Below are positions 8,218-16,135 of a DNA stretch of 27,921 nucleotides, in pieces. A model generated the notes under the pieces. The model was not told the DNA's origin, ran no database searches, and saw only the letters and a list, made by a program, of their open reading frames with translations. Origin of the DNA: Peptococcaceae bacterium (GTDB lineage Bacteria; Bacillota; Peptococcia; Peptococcales; Peptococcaceae); the NCBI GenBank assembly GCA_019420345.1, contig JAHZHI010000017.1, positions 1-27,921 on the forward strand, given 5' to 3'. The stretch's first letter is position 1; every line of letters begins with the position of its first letter. A program made the translations under genes and the position numbers.

Positions 8218-9734
8218 CGTCGAATCCTTTCCAATTTCTGTTGAAGTACTTTTCGATCGGTTTTGCCGTTTTTATTGAGTGGCAGCTCATCAACCTGAAT
8301 GAGGCGATGCGGCACCATATAGGTTGGTAGTTTTTGTTTCAGTATCTGACGAATATGCTCGTGACTTTCATGACCCATATAAAAAGCAACCAAATGATAA
8401 TGTTTTTCATCCATCAAACAACAGCATCGTTCAACACCATTGATGCAATAAATTGCACTTTCAATTTCTTCCAATTCAATGCGATGACCCATATGCTTGA
8501 TTTGAAAATCTTTACGTCCTGAAAAATATAAGATACCTTCTTCATCGTAATAGCCTATATCTCCAGTTTTATAATATCGCTTTGTTATCCCCTCAAATTG
8601 ATTGCTATTAGGAAATCTTTTCTGTGTTTCAACTGGATTATGATAGTATCCAATTGCTAAGGATTCTCCCGAAACACAAATTTCACCATTGACGCCAGGT
8701 GTTTTTATAATATGATCTTTTTCATCCAACAAAAAAATTTCTCTTCCTTTAAAAGCAATGCCAATCGGTATTTTTTCATCATCAGAATATTTCTTGTTGA
8801 TCTTATGGAATGCGCAATTACATGTGATTTCTGTTGGTCCATATAGATTATAAAAATGTGTTTTCGGTAATGCTTCTTGCCATCGACTTAATTGTTTAGG
8901 CGGCATAACTTCACCGCTAAACATAACCAAGCGCACGGTTGATGGAACCTTATACTCCAGACCTTTTAAAGCAGATACCAAGGTTAATGCGGAAACCGCC
9001 AAGATTAAAACAGTTACTTTTTTGTCGCATAAATAATCCAATAATAAGACTGGTGTCGAGAAAAAAGATTTTGGAATTAAAACCAAAGTAGCACCTGTAA
9101 AAAGACTGGTATAGATATCCTTCACAGAAATATCGAAATCAAATGGTGCTTGATTTCCCAATTTGTCCTCATGCGAAATCTCTATTGTTTGAACAAATCT
9201 CTTAATAAACTTTCCTACTGCTTCATGACTTACAACAATACATTTTGGTGTACCAGTAGAGCCAGATGTAAAAATACCATAAAGTAAGTCTTGCGAAGTA
9301 GCGTTTTGACGAATATTTTCTAGTAAGGTTTTATCAATATTTTTTTCTTCGTTTAAGGACTTTATTGTTTTAACCGTTGAAAATGTTGTCAAAATTTCCA
9401 GATTGTTTTCTGCTTTTGCCCCATAGAGAACGAGTGCTGGAGACAGCGTTTCAAAGATTTTTTTCATTCGTTCAACCGGTTGTGCTGGATCAATAATGAT
9501 ATAAAAGCAGCCAGCATACACCGTGCCTAACATTGCACAAAACGTTTCTATGTTTTTCTCGGCAATAATAGCAACGGGTTGTCCAGGGCGAGTCATTTGG
9601 GCAATGGCCATACCAAATTTTTGGGATGATTGCTGGAGATTTTCCCAGGTTATAGATCGTTGCCCTTCTTCAACGGCAATATGTGCAGGCATTTTTTTTA
9701 CTGTTGCCTCTAAAAATTCTAGAATGTTATTCAT
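8214..9734 (-). CDS. Amino-acid adenylating enzyme (DltA/NRPS A-domain type)
   Basis: A stand-alone adenylation enzyme of 506 residues that activates an amino acid with ATP and loads it on a carrier protein. Core motifs in order are FTSGSTGTPKCIVVSHEAV (A3), FDFDISVKDIY (A4, with the aspartate that binds the alpha-amino group), NLYGPTEITCN (A5), YYKTGDIGY (A7), FSGRKDFQIKHMGHRIELEE (A8) and LPLNKNGKTDR (A10 with catalytic lysine). No condensation or carrier domain is fused, as in DltA. The start is ATG 9734: AAAGGAGCGATT precedes it, and the upstream in-frame codon has no good site. The selectivity residues cannot be decoded reliably by eye, so D-alanine, aspartate, glutamate or diaminopimelate are all open. 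First gene of the operon; its stop overlaps the decarboxylase start as ATGA. Confidence 0.9.
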   Translation of the reverse strand: MNNILEFLEATVKKMPAHIAVEEGQRSITWENLQQSSQKFGMAIAQMTRPGQPVAIIAEKNIETFCAMLGTVYAGCFYIIIDPAQPVERMKKIFETLSPALVLYGAKAENNLEILTTFSTVKTIKSLNEEKNIDKTLLENIRQNATSQDLLYGIFTSGSTGTPKCIVVSHEAVGKFIKRFVQTIEISHEDKLGNQAPFDFDISVKDIYTSLFTGATLVLIPKSFFSTPVLLLDYLCDKKVTVLILAVSALTLVSALKGLEYKVPSTVRLVMFSGEVMPPKQLSRWQEALPKTHFYNLYGPTEITCNCAFHKINKKYSDDEKIPIGIAFKGREIFLLDEKDHIIKTPGVNGEICVSGESLAIGYYHNPVETQKRFPNSNQFEGITKRYYKTGDIGYYDEEGILYFSGRKDFQIKHMGHRIELEEIESAIYCINGVERCCCLMDEKHYHLVAFYMGHESHEHIRQILKQKLPTYMVPHRLIQVDELPLNKNGKTDRKVLQQKLERIRR

Positions 9735-9758
9735 AATCGCTCCTTTCAAGATACTTCA

Positions 9759-9810
9759 ATTATTGCATTGAATTCTAAAAGGATTCTAAACGAAACATAA
9801 ATGATTCTAA
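9759..9810 (-). promoter_or_regulatory. Promoter of the Dlt-like operon with three phased direct repeats
   Basis: On the minus strand an extended -10 (TG-C-AATAAT, plus 9759-9767) has no consensus -35. Instead the heptamer TTAGAAT (plus-strand ATTCTAA) occurs at 9772-9778, 9783-9789 and 9804-9810. The spacings are 11 and 21 bp, or one and two DNA turns, on one face of the helix. The middle copy covers the -35 position. Heptamers separated by 4 bases are the typical layout of PhoB/OmpR-family sites. I infer positive control by the regulator encoded at 1431-2144. Confidence 0.6.
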
Positions 9811-9851
9811 AAAAACAGTCCGTATTCATCGGTTGATGAATACGGACTGTT
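9809..9851 (-). terminator. Terminator of the ECF S component/kinase operon
   Basis: A perfect 17-bp stem (9814-9830 with 9835-9851, loop GGTT) is followed on the minus strand by seven T (plus A 9809-9815). It lies just past the stop of the uridine-kinase-like gene and separates it from the next operon promoter. Confidence 0.9.
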
Positions 9852-9853
9852 CA

Positions 9854-10429
9854 TTATACAGTTTCTCCACTTAAATGGAGTTCACAACGGCTTTCAATAT
9901 GTTGAGTGTTAAAATAAAGTTCTTCTAACGGGATCCATTTCTTTTTAAAGACTTCAGCCCACTCTTTTCCGTTACGTTTAATAATTCGACGCAATTGTTC
10001 TTCAGGAGGAATCGTTAAAAATATATGTAAGTCCGAATAATCCCAAAGGTGAGAATTGCAGCTATACGCGCCCTCGAGAATGATGAATGAGGATGGATGG
10101 CAAGAAATTGTAGACTTATAGGATTGAGTATGGCAATCATATGGGTGATAATGACATGTTTCGCCTCGTAGCAAAGGTTGAAGAACTTCAACTTCCAATC
10201 TTTCCCAATCAATATTTTCTCCGGGCATGGATAAACGTTCATCATTGATTTGTTCCGGACGGAGAAAAAAGTCGTCCATATGAATGACTTCGCAGTTTGT
10301 ACATTGTTTTAGCGATTCAGCAAGAGAAGTTTTACCTGATCCGCATCGTCCATCGATAGCAATGATTACACACTTCTGCGTTTGTTTCAGCGCACGAACT
10401 TCTGCAAGGATACGAGAAATATTGTTCAT
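9854..10429 (-). CDS. Uridine-kinase-like P-loop phosphotransferase
   Basis: A 191-residue soluble P-loop kinase related to uridine kinase/phosphoribulokinase. The Walker A loop is AIDGRCGSGKTSL (24-36). The DDFF motif in VIHMDDFFLRPEQ is the usual Walker-B-like substrate region of this family, and LILEGAYS-type sequence (FIILEGAYSC) and a lid with IIKRNG follow. Family members phosphorylate uridine, cytidine or pantothenate-like small molecules, and many short ones like this have no tested substrate. It starts 5 bases after the stop of an ECF S component gene, so import of a vitamin or nucleoside followed by trapping through phosphorylation is a reasonable inference. Substrate unknown. A GGAG site lies inside the upstream gene end. 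Confidence 0.82.
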   Translation of the reverse strand: MNNISRILAEVRALKQTQKCVIIAIDGRCGSGKTSLAESLKQCTNCEVIHMDDFFLRPEQINDERLSMPGENIDWERLEVEVLQPLLRGETCHYHPYDCHTQSYKSTISCHPSSFIILEGAYSCNSHLWDYSDLHIFLTIPPEEQLRRIIKRNGKEWAEVFKKKWIPLEELYFNTQHIESRCELHLSGETV

Positions 10430-10434
10430 AATGA

Positions 10435-10995
10435 CTACTCCGATATGATAGCGTTTGACTTTTTGAAAGGTACCAACCCTGTTCGATTCAATGCAATCAT
10501 AACGCTAGGAATTAATACAAACTGTAAAATAATTCCTGGAACAGCATTAAAAAAAGCGCCTGCTAAAAACATTTGGACGGTGAATCCACCACTTCCGCCA
10601 ATACCCAACAATGCGATTTCCACTATTCCCCATACAATGCGTCCCGCAATCATTGCTGCAATCATGCAGCGATACAATGCGCGAACACATTGCCAGCGAG
10701 AGTGTGCATAAAGGTAACCAATCACAGCACCGTAGGTTAGTAACTCAAAGCTCATAGCAATACCCGTTGGAAAAATAACCGGCATGCCAAAAAGTGCATA
10801 ACGCAAAAGCGGTAAAATTACGCCAATCAACCCACCATAACGCCAACCACAAATTAGCCCGCATAGCAAAACTGGAATATGCATCGGCAGCAACATATTG
10901 CCAATTTGAGGAACCTGTCCAGTAAAAAATGGTAAGACTAAACCTAAGGCAAGAAACATTGCTGCTAATGTCAGATTTTTTATTCTTAAACTCAA
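10435..10995 (-). CDS. ECF transporter S component (substrate-binding membrane subunit)
   Basis: A 186-residue, six-helix membrane protein. The first helix, NLTLAAMFLALGLVLPF, carries the small-residue face typical of S components that dock to EcfT. Motifs such as MLLPMHIPVLLCGLICGW and the FGMPVIFPTGIAMSFEL stretch are shared by one recurring clostridial S-component group, as I recall. The shared energising subunits (EcfA, EcfA', EcfT) are not in this window, as is usual for group II systems. The start is a TTG at 10995, because AAAGGAGAG lies 7-8 bases upstream; ATG codons further upstream run through the promoter and operator. It is co-transcribed with the kinase gene 5 bases downstream. 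The ligand is not identifiable by eye; a vitamin or nucleobase/nucleoside is most likely. Confidence 0.78.
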   Translation of the reverse strand: MSLRIKNLTLAAMFLALGLVLPFFTGQVPQIGNMLLPMHIPVLLCGLICGWRYGGLIGVILPLLRYALFGMPVIFPTGIAMSFELLTYGAVIGYLYAHSRWQCVRALYRCMIAAMIAGRIVWGIVEIALLGIGGSGGFTVQMFLAGAFFNAVPGIILQFVLIPSVMIALNRTGLVPFKKSNAIISE

Positions 10996-11019
10996 ATGTT
11001 CTCTCTCCTTTAATTTGAA

Positions 11020-11033
11020 ATGATACATATCAT
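11020..11033. promoter_or_regulatory. Palindromic operator candidate before the ECF S component gene
   Basis: ATGATA-CA-TATCAT is a perfect 6+6 dyad with a 2-base centre. It starts one base after the -10 box on the minus strand and so covers the transcription start. That position suits a repressor responding to the imported ligand. No riboswitch-sized leader exists: only about 30 bases separate it from the TTG start. Confidence 0.5.
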
Positions 11034-11034
11034 T

Positions 11035-11064
11035 AGTATAGCCTGAGATACCATGTTTATTCAA
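11035..11064 (-). promoter_or_regulatory. Sigma-A-type promoter for the ECF S component operon
   Basis: On the minus strand -35 TTGAAT (11059-11064) and -10 TATACT (11035-11040) are separated by 18 bases. The start codon is about 40 bases downstream. Confidence 0.7.
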
Positions 11065-11086
11065 TACACATATCTTGCATTAAAAT

Positions 11087-11115
11087 AAAAAACGGTCCTA
11101 AAGATTAGAACCGTT
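11087..11115 (-). terminator. Terminator of the ABC permease operon
   Basis: An 11-bp stem (11091-11101 with 11105-11115, one G-T pair) with a 3-base loop is followed on the minus strand by six T. It lies 8 bases past the permease stop codon. Confidence 0.8.
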
Positions 11116-11122
11116 CTACAAA

Positions 11123-13624
11123 CTATGCCATTTCGTCACGAAGTGCATCAATGATGTTTTCTTTTTTTATTTTACGTGTAGCATATAGCATGGTTAGGAA
11201 AATAATCAGAAGCACGCCTAAAACACTTAATAAAAGACTGAGCCATGGTGGCTGATAGCTCAAATTCTCTGCCCCGCCTTCCGTCATTCCTATATGAATC
11301 AGGAAACTACTAAGTACTGCAAGCGGCAGCCCGAGGATTAAAGTCCAACCTCCATAAATGGCACATTCAATTCTCATCATTCGGTCAAAAGAACCTTCTC
11401 CCATACCAACAGAGCGCAGCATAGCCAATTCTCGTCGACGCAAACGAATGTTTGTTGCAATGGTGTTGAAAACATTGGCAATGGCAATCAGTGTGATCAT
11501 GCCAATAAATACTCCGCTGAACAATCGAATGATAAACAGCAGATTACGGTTTTCTTCGAGCATAGCATGAACATTGGTGAGTGAATAATTTAAGGTAGAT
11601 CCGTACTGATCCAAAAATTCCTGAATGTCTTCAAGCGTTTGCTGCGGATGTTCGCTCTGAAAAGTCATGCCTACAATCAATGGTGCTTCATTTTTAAAAA
11701 GACTGTCTTTCAGCGACCAAGGCACAAGGACTTCGAACATATATGGCTGTTCGCCAGCTTTATATGTTGACGAAGGCGGAATATCTGGCAGCATTGAATC
11801 AATAAGTTCAACCTTTTGGGATTCATGATTCATCACAAAAGAAATCGTGTCTTGCGTAAACATATCAGACGTGTCATCATCCAATAACGCTGCAATACCA
11901 ATTAAAGCATCCTCTTCTACACTCAGATTTGATCGAAATGCTTCAAAGCTTTCGTCATCCAAGACCTCAAAAAGAATGGTTAGATCTGTTGACGCTGCTG
12001 TTGCAGGTAATAATAGTTCCTGACGAAGTTCATCAGAAAAAGCCGCTGCTTCAATTTCGCAGGATTTTCGATAGATACTTTGTAAATTACTGTCTGTAAC
12101 ACTAGGTAATGATTGTAAGGAAGTATAGAGAGAAAATAAATCCTCTTCCTCCATATGATCAACGGTCAATCCAATGTCATAGTTCGTTACAGCAGCAGCT
12201 CCTTCTGCCGTATGCTGCAAATCCATACTGAAGGCATTTGCTGAAACAAAAAGTAGGATGCTCAACACGAGAGAAGCAACAATACTCCTATATCGACGCT
12301 TATTTCTTTTGAAATTTTTTAACGCAAGAGCAGCTTCAAAGTTTAGTATCATATTAAGTTTTGAAGAAATGCGATTCGGGTTAATATCATCAAGAAATGA
12401 ACCATTCCTGCGAATGCATTCCATAATTGGCGTTTTTAACGCTTTGCGTGCTGGAATGGACGCAGAGATTAATATGGTTGCCATGCTTAATAAAATACCT
12501 AAGCCCAACGCTAAAGGTGAAATATTCAGTGTCAATGGAATGTTATCGTAAAGCACATTGTTGAAATTCTTGGATACAAGATGAAGGACCAAGGCGATAG
12601 TGGGAATCCCGATCAATATGCCCATTGGAATACCAATTAGACCAATACAAAATCCTTCAAATAAAACAGAGTAGCGCAACTGTTTTGGCGTTGCGCCAAC
12701 AGAAAGCAATATCCCCAACTGCTGCATACGTTCTCCAAGAGAAATATTAAACACATTATAGATCAGGAAAACAGATCCAATCATAATAAAAACAATCAAT
12801 ATGCCGCCGACTGTAAATAGCAGCGTGTTAAATAGCGAATCATTGGATAATCCCAAAAACCTTAATACATTGTCATTATAGATCATACTTCCACTAAAAT
12901 TTTTGGCATAATCTCGCGCATAGGCAGGATCATTTAAGCCGACGAAGGCACTAACACTGTTTGCAGTGATAGAATCATTTTCAGAAGTAATGATTGTATA
13001 TCCTGGCGCTTCTGTAATTTCAAAGCTGGGCCTTTGATAAAAGCCCACTATCGTAAAGACTTCAGATTCTGTGTCTATAAGTTGTTCTTCATCATATTGA
13101 TAGGGCGTATCTTGGCCTAAAGCTTCTCCGTCCTTGCTTACGCGTTGACCAAGATTAAAGGTCACAGTATCACCAAGTGATAAATGAACACCGCCATTTG
13201 AAGACAAATGTGCGGGAACGATAATTTCTTGTGTTGTTTCAGGCATCCGTCCGCTAATTAAAGTGATCGGCAAAACATCTGTTGTTTCCGAATTAAAGCC
13301 AGCGAGAAATACATACGGCTTATCAGGATTTTGACTGTTTTCAAGACGTGCATACCCTAAGTTAGCAAACGATGCAATGTTTTTGACACAAGGCTCTTGT
13401 TTCTGGGATTGCACAAACTCATTATCTACGTTCGTGAAGCCTACTTCCCAATGACCATATTTATCAAGAGCGCCCGAAACCATATAACTTTGCAACGAAG
13501 TGACAAAGCAAAGTATTCCTGTAATCAGCACCGTTGATAAAATAACCCCAACAATTGTAATCATTGTACGCGCACGATTTCTTTTTAAATTTTGCCAGGC
13601 AATTTTATTAAAAACATTCATCAT
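11123..13624 (-). CDS. Large FtsX-type ABC transporter permease
   Basis: An 833-residue permease with two FtsX cores. An N-terminal transmembrane helix (about 20-42) is followed by a periplasm-side domain of about 220 residues, three helices around 268-390 including NISLGERMQQLGILLSVGAT, a central cytoplasmic link, another helix near 440, a second extracellular domain of about 250 residues, and three C-terminal helices with the repeat RRRELAMLRSVGMGEGSF. Such duplicated permeases pair with a LolD/MacB-like ATPase and act on peptides or lipids at the outer membrane face rather than importing nutrients. The gene overlaps the ATPase stop (TAATG). With a kinase and regulator immediately upstream, it is likely an antimicrobial-peptide or envelope-stress exporter, but substrate is unknown. 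Confidence 0.88.
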   Translation of the reverse strand: MMNVFNKIAWQNLKRNRARTMITIVGVILSTVLITGILCFVTSLQSYMVSGALDKYGHWEVGFTNVDNEFVQSQKQEPCVKNIASFANLGYARLENSQNPDKPYVFLAGFNSETTDVLPITLISGRMPETTQEIIVPAHLSSNGGVHLSLGDTVTFNLGQRVSKDGEALGQDTPYQYDEEQLIDTESEVFTIVGFYQRPSFEITEAPGYTIITSENDSITANSVSAFVGLNDPAYARDYAKNFSGSMIYNDNVLRFLGLSNDSLFNTLLFTVGGILIVFIMIGSVFLIYNVFNISLGERMQQLGILLSVGATPKQLRYSVLFEGFCIGLIGIPMGILIGIPTIALVLHLVSKNFNNVLYDNIPLTLNISPLALGLGILLSMATILISASIPARKALKTPIMECIRRNGSFLDDINPNRISSKLNMILNFEAALALKNFKRNKRRYRSIVASLVLSILLFVSANAFSMDLQHTAEGAAAVTNYDIGLTVDHMEEEDLFSLYTSLQSLPSVTDSNLQSIYRKSCEIEAAAFSDELRQELLLPATAASTDLTILFEVLDDESFEAFRSNLSVEEDALIGIAALLDDDTSDMFTQDTISFVMNHESQKVELIDSMLPDIPPSSTYKAGEQPYMFEVLVPWSLKDSLFKNEAPLIVGMTFQSEHPQQTLEDIQEFLDQYGSTLNYSLTNVHAMLEENRNLLFIIRLFSGVFIGMITLIAIANVFNTIATNIRLRRRELAMLRSVGMGEGSFDRMMRIECAIYGGWTLILGLPLAVLSSFLIHIGMTEGGAENLSYQPPWLSLLLSVLGVLLIIFLTMLYATRKIKKENIIDALRDEMA

Positions 13625-14304
13625 TACACCTGTCTTTCGTCACGAATCACGCGTCCGTCGGCAATAGTAATGATACGGTCTGCTTGCAATGCAATGTCTT
13701 CGTCATGAGTCACCAGGACCAAGGTCTGACCATAGATATGATGACTTTCTCTTAAAAGACTGATGATTTCATGACTATTTTTGCTGTCCAAACTCCCTGT
13801 TGGTTCATCGGCGAGCATGACTGCTGGCGCATTCATAAGCGCACGGCCGATTGCGACACGTTGTTGTTGTCCGCCAGAAAGTTGATTTGGCAAATGATAT
13901 CGTCGTTCTTCTAATCCCAATAACGCAATCAATTCATTTAATCGTTGTTTATTGACACGACGATGATCCATTAAAATTGGCAGCATAATATTTTCTTCAA
14001 CAGTCAGTGTTGGAATGAGATTATGAAATTGGTAAATCAATCCTACTTGACGACGACGAAAGACTGCTAGCTTTTCTTTTGATTGTGCGTAAACGTCTTG
14101 TCCGTTTAAAAAAATTTTGCCGCTTGTCGGTACATCTACCCCTGCAATAATGTGAAGCAATGTCGATTTTCCTGATCCTGAAGCGCCAACAATAGCCACA
14201 AATTCGCCATGATCTATTGTGAGTGAAACATGATCCAAGGCTGTCACCTGCGCATCACCCTTACCATATCGCTTGCAAACATCTTGAACGCATAAAAAAT
14301 CCAT
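13624..14304 (-). CDS. ABC transporter ATP-binding protein (LolD/MacB type)
   Basis: A 226-residue ATPase that powers the adjacent FtsX-type permease. Walker A is GASGSGKST (40-48), the Q-loop sits in YQFHNLIP, the signature is LSGGQQQR (142-149), Walker B is VMLADEP and the switch histidine is in VTHDE (His200). Family-specific features are the GEFVAIVGASGSGKSTLLH opening and EPTGSLDS D-loop. A good site, AAAGGAGG, precedes ATG 14304. A gap of 82 bases separates it from the kinase gene upstream and contains a possible promoter/operator, so the transporter may be expressed separately from, and under control of, the two-component pair. Confidence 0.93.
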   Translation of the reverse strand: MDFLCVQDVCKRYGKGDAQVTALDHVSLTIDHGEFVAIVGASGSGKSTLLHIIAGVDVPTSGKIFLNGQDVYAQSKEKLAVFRRRQVGLIYQFHNLIPTLTVEENIMLPILMDHRRVNKQRLNELIALLGLEERRYHLPNQLSGGQQQRVAIGRALMNAPAVMLADEPTGSLDSKNSHEIISLLRESHHIYGQTLVLVTHDEDIALQADRIITIADGRVIRDERQV

Positions 14305-14336
14305 AGATATAACCTCCTTTGTTCTGGATGATCTAT

Positions 14337-14358
14337 AGTATAAGATGTCAAGATGACA
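14337..14358 (-). promoter_or_regulatory. Possible regulated promoter before the ABC ATPase gene
   Basis: On the minus strand a TATACT -10 (14337-14342) has no good -35. The inverted repeat TGTCA-N3-TGACA (14346-14358) overlaps the -35 zone, the place where an activator would bind. The likely regulator is the one encoded at 15363-16049. The repeat is short and could be chance. Confidence 0.4.
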
Positions 14359-14386
14359 ATACTATGAATCTAAGGTGACGAATCTA

Positions 14387-15376
14387 TCATCTTGGAAAAC
14401 GAATGACAAACATCGCTCCACCTTTAGGATGGTTTTTTGCCATGATGGTGCCATTTTGACGCACTATTATTGCTTTACTCAAGGCCAAACCGATACCAAA
14501 CCCTGAATTTGAACGGTTATTTCCCTGATAGAAACGTTCAAAAATATGTGGCAGATCACTGGTATTGAATCCTGGTCCATTATCATAAATGATGATCTGC
14601 GAATATAAAAGGGTATTTTCAGCGTAAATATGTATCGTTCCACCATCCTTGATATGGTCAATGGCATTCTTGACAATATTTTGCAGCGCTTCCGTCGTCC
14701 AGATAGGATCGATATGGAGAATCATGTCTGGTTGAATTTTTTGCTCTAAGTGAATCTCATGCAGTTCTATTGTAATCGCCAATTGTTGGCATACTCGAGA
14801 AACAATGTCTTGAAGTGCAACGTCCTTCTTATCAAAAGGTACAAGTCCAGCATCCAAGCGTGACAGTTTCAATAACGTTGCCAACAGCCAATCCATCTGC
14901 TGATATAACACGTTCATTTCTCTCATCAGCTTCTGACATGTTGCTGAATCGTGACAACGTTCTAATCGATTCAAGATCAGTTCGGCAGCCGTTAATGGCG
15001 TGCGCAATTGATGAGCAATATCTGCCAGCGCGTTTGAAAGGTTTGTTTTCTCTTTTCGCAGTTCTTCATTCTGCTCTCTTATTCTTAATGTCATTTTGGC
15101 AATTTCATTCTCAAGAATTGCTAATTCGCCTTCTTCTTCTGTACCTATAAATACTCTATCTGATTGATGCAGAATTAAATCGATTTCCTCTGCGATTTCG
15201 GAAAGGCGCAGATATCGTGACCGTGTGAAAAGGAAGAAAAGAGCGCCATATCCAACTGCAGTCAGGCATAAGCTAGCAACAGTTGAAATATCTAATAAAC
15301 ATCCTATAAGCACATTGAAAATAAGCCACATGAAGAATGCGCATGCAAAAGCTTTGATTTCCTTATTGCGAAACAT
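14387..15376 (-). CDS. Short sensor histidine kinase linked to the ABC transporter
   Basis: A 329-residue kinase whose N-terminus holds just two hydrophobic helices (about 9-29 and 32-52) with almost no loop between them, so it lacks an external sensor domain. Such kinases usually sense inside the membrane or through a transporter. The phosphoacceptor is in ADIAHQLRTPLTA (His122), the N-box is QNIVKNAIDHI, and the G-boxes are DNGPGFNTSDLPHIFERFY and FGIGLALSKAI. The start ATG 15376 is preceded by GGGAG inside the end of the regulator gene, with 14 bases of overlap. The neighbouring ATPase and permease are the probable partner or output. Confidence 0.92.
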   Translation of the reverse strand: MFRNKEIKAFACAFFMWLIFNVLIGCLLDISTVASLCLTAVGYGALFFLFTRSRYLRLSEIAEEIDLILHQSDRVFIGTEEEGELAILENEIAKMTLRIREQNEELRKEKTNLSNALADIAHQLRTPLTAAELILNRLERCHDSATCQKLMREMNVLYQQMDWLLATLLKLSRLDAGLVPFDKKDVALQDIVSRVCQQLAITIELHEIHLEQKIQPDMILHIDPIWTTEALQNIVKNAIDHIKDGGTIHIYAENTLLYSQIIIYDNGPGFNTSDLPHIFERFYQGNNRSNSGFGIGLALSKAIIVRQNGTIMAKNHPKGGAMFVIRFPR

Positions 15377-16049
15377 GAGCATCTCCCAAACGATATCCCA
15401 TTCCTCTTACTGTTATAATTATTTGCGGATGAGACGGATCCGTTTCTATCTTTTCACGCAATCGCTTAATGTAGACTGTTAATGTGTTATCATTTACGAA
15501 TTCTCCTGCTGCATCCCAGAGCGCATCCAGTAACTGTGCACGGGAAAGAATTTGTGAAGGGTGATTGATAAAAAGCAGTAAAAGTCGATACTCTATAGCT
15601 GTAAGAAAACATTCTACCCCATTTTTTCTTACTATACTACTTGCCATGTCAATGACTAAATCTCCTACAGTAAACAAGGTTTCCACTTGATTTTTTCTTA
15701 ATGCAGCAGCAATTCGGGCCAATAATTCACGTGGCCTAAAAGGCTTAATGATATAATCAACCGCTCCAAGATTCAATCCTGTTACAACGCTGCTCTCATC
15801 ACCAGAAGCGGTCAAAAAAATGATGGGAATATTGATATGAGAGTGTATTTTCGTCAACAACGAAAAGCCGTTCCCGTCCGGCAACGTGACATCCACCAAA
15901 GCCAAGTCGATTTTTTCTTGTTCAAGCAAAAGACACGCATCATTTTGACCACTAGCGTAATGTACTTGATAGCTTTCGTTACGTAAAATTTCTATAAGAT
16001 GAGTGGAAATTGCTGGATCGTCTTCAACCAATAAAATAACAGCCATCAT
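15363..16049 (-). CDS. OmpR-family response regulator of the ABC-linked system
   Basis: A 228-residue DNA-binding regulator. The receiver domain has VEDD, the phosphoacceptor in LALVDVTLPDG (Asp53), IFLTAS and YIIKPFRPREL. The winged-helix domain ends in the usual VRGMGYRLG hairpin; the recognition-helix area NDNTLTVYIKRLREKI is close to that of the Bce-associated regulator at 24008-24673, and to BceR-like proteins in general. An AAGGA site precedes ATG 16049; ATG 16046 is an equal alternative. The promoter region contains a TGACA-N4-TGTCA dyad, which is the type of site that BceR-like regulators bind, suggesting autoregulation. Confidence 0.92.
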   Translation of the reverse strand: MMAVILLVEDDPAISTHLIEILRNESYQVHYASGQNDACLLLEQEKIDLALVDVTLPDGNGFSLLTKIHSHINIPIIFLTASGDESSVVTGLNLGAVDYIIKPFRPRELLARIAAALRKNQVETLFTVGDLVIDMASSIVRKNGVECFLTAIEYRLLLLFINHPSQILSRAQLLDALWDAAGEFVNDNTLTVYIKRLREKIETDPSHPQIIITVRGMGYRLGDAHVSQ

Positions 16050-16081
16050 GTCATCCTTCTTTCTAAACCTTATTAAATTTC

Positions 16082-16134
16082 ATTTTAAAAGTTTTTTCTC
16101 AATCTGCAAGTAATGCCAGATGACATTTTTGTCA
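16082..16134 (-). promoter_or_regulatory. Promoter with BceR-type box for the regulator/kinase operon
   Basis: On the minus strand a perfect dyad TGACA-AAAA-TGTCA (16121-16134) matches the known BceR-like pattern TNACA-N4-TGTNA. Downstream lie a weak -35 TTGCAG (16104-16109) and a -10 TAAAAT (16082-16087) with 16 bases between. A related site occurs before the second transporter operon at 22936-22949. Confidence 0.6.
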
Positions 16135-16135
16135 C

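Noticed and set aside
4228..9734. Ordinary dltABCD operon
   Set aside because: The decarboxylase gene, AlgI-like MBOAT lines and GDSLS-type SGNH protein depart from the standard operon; I withheld dlt gene names.
9523..9771. Plus-strand reading frames opposite the large minus-strand genes (for example 9523-9771, 12258-12551, 19454-19750)
   Set aside because: They lie antisense to well-supported genes, have no ribosome binding sites and encode no recognisable protein.
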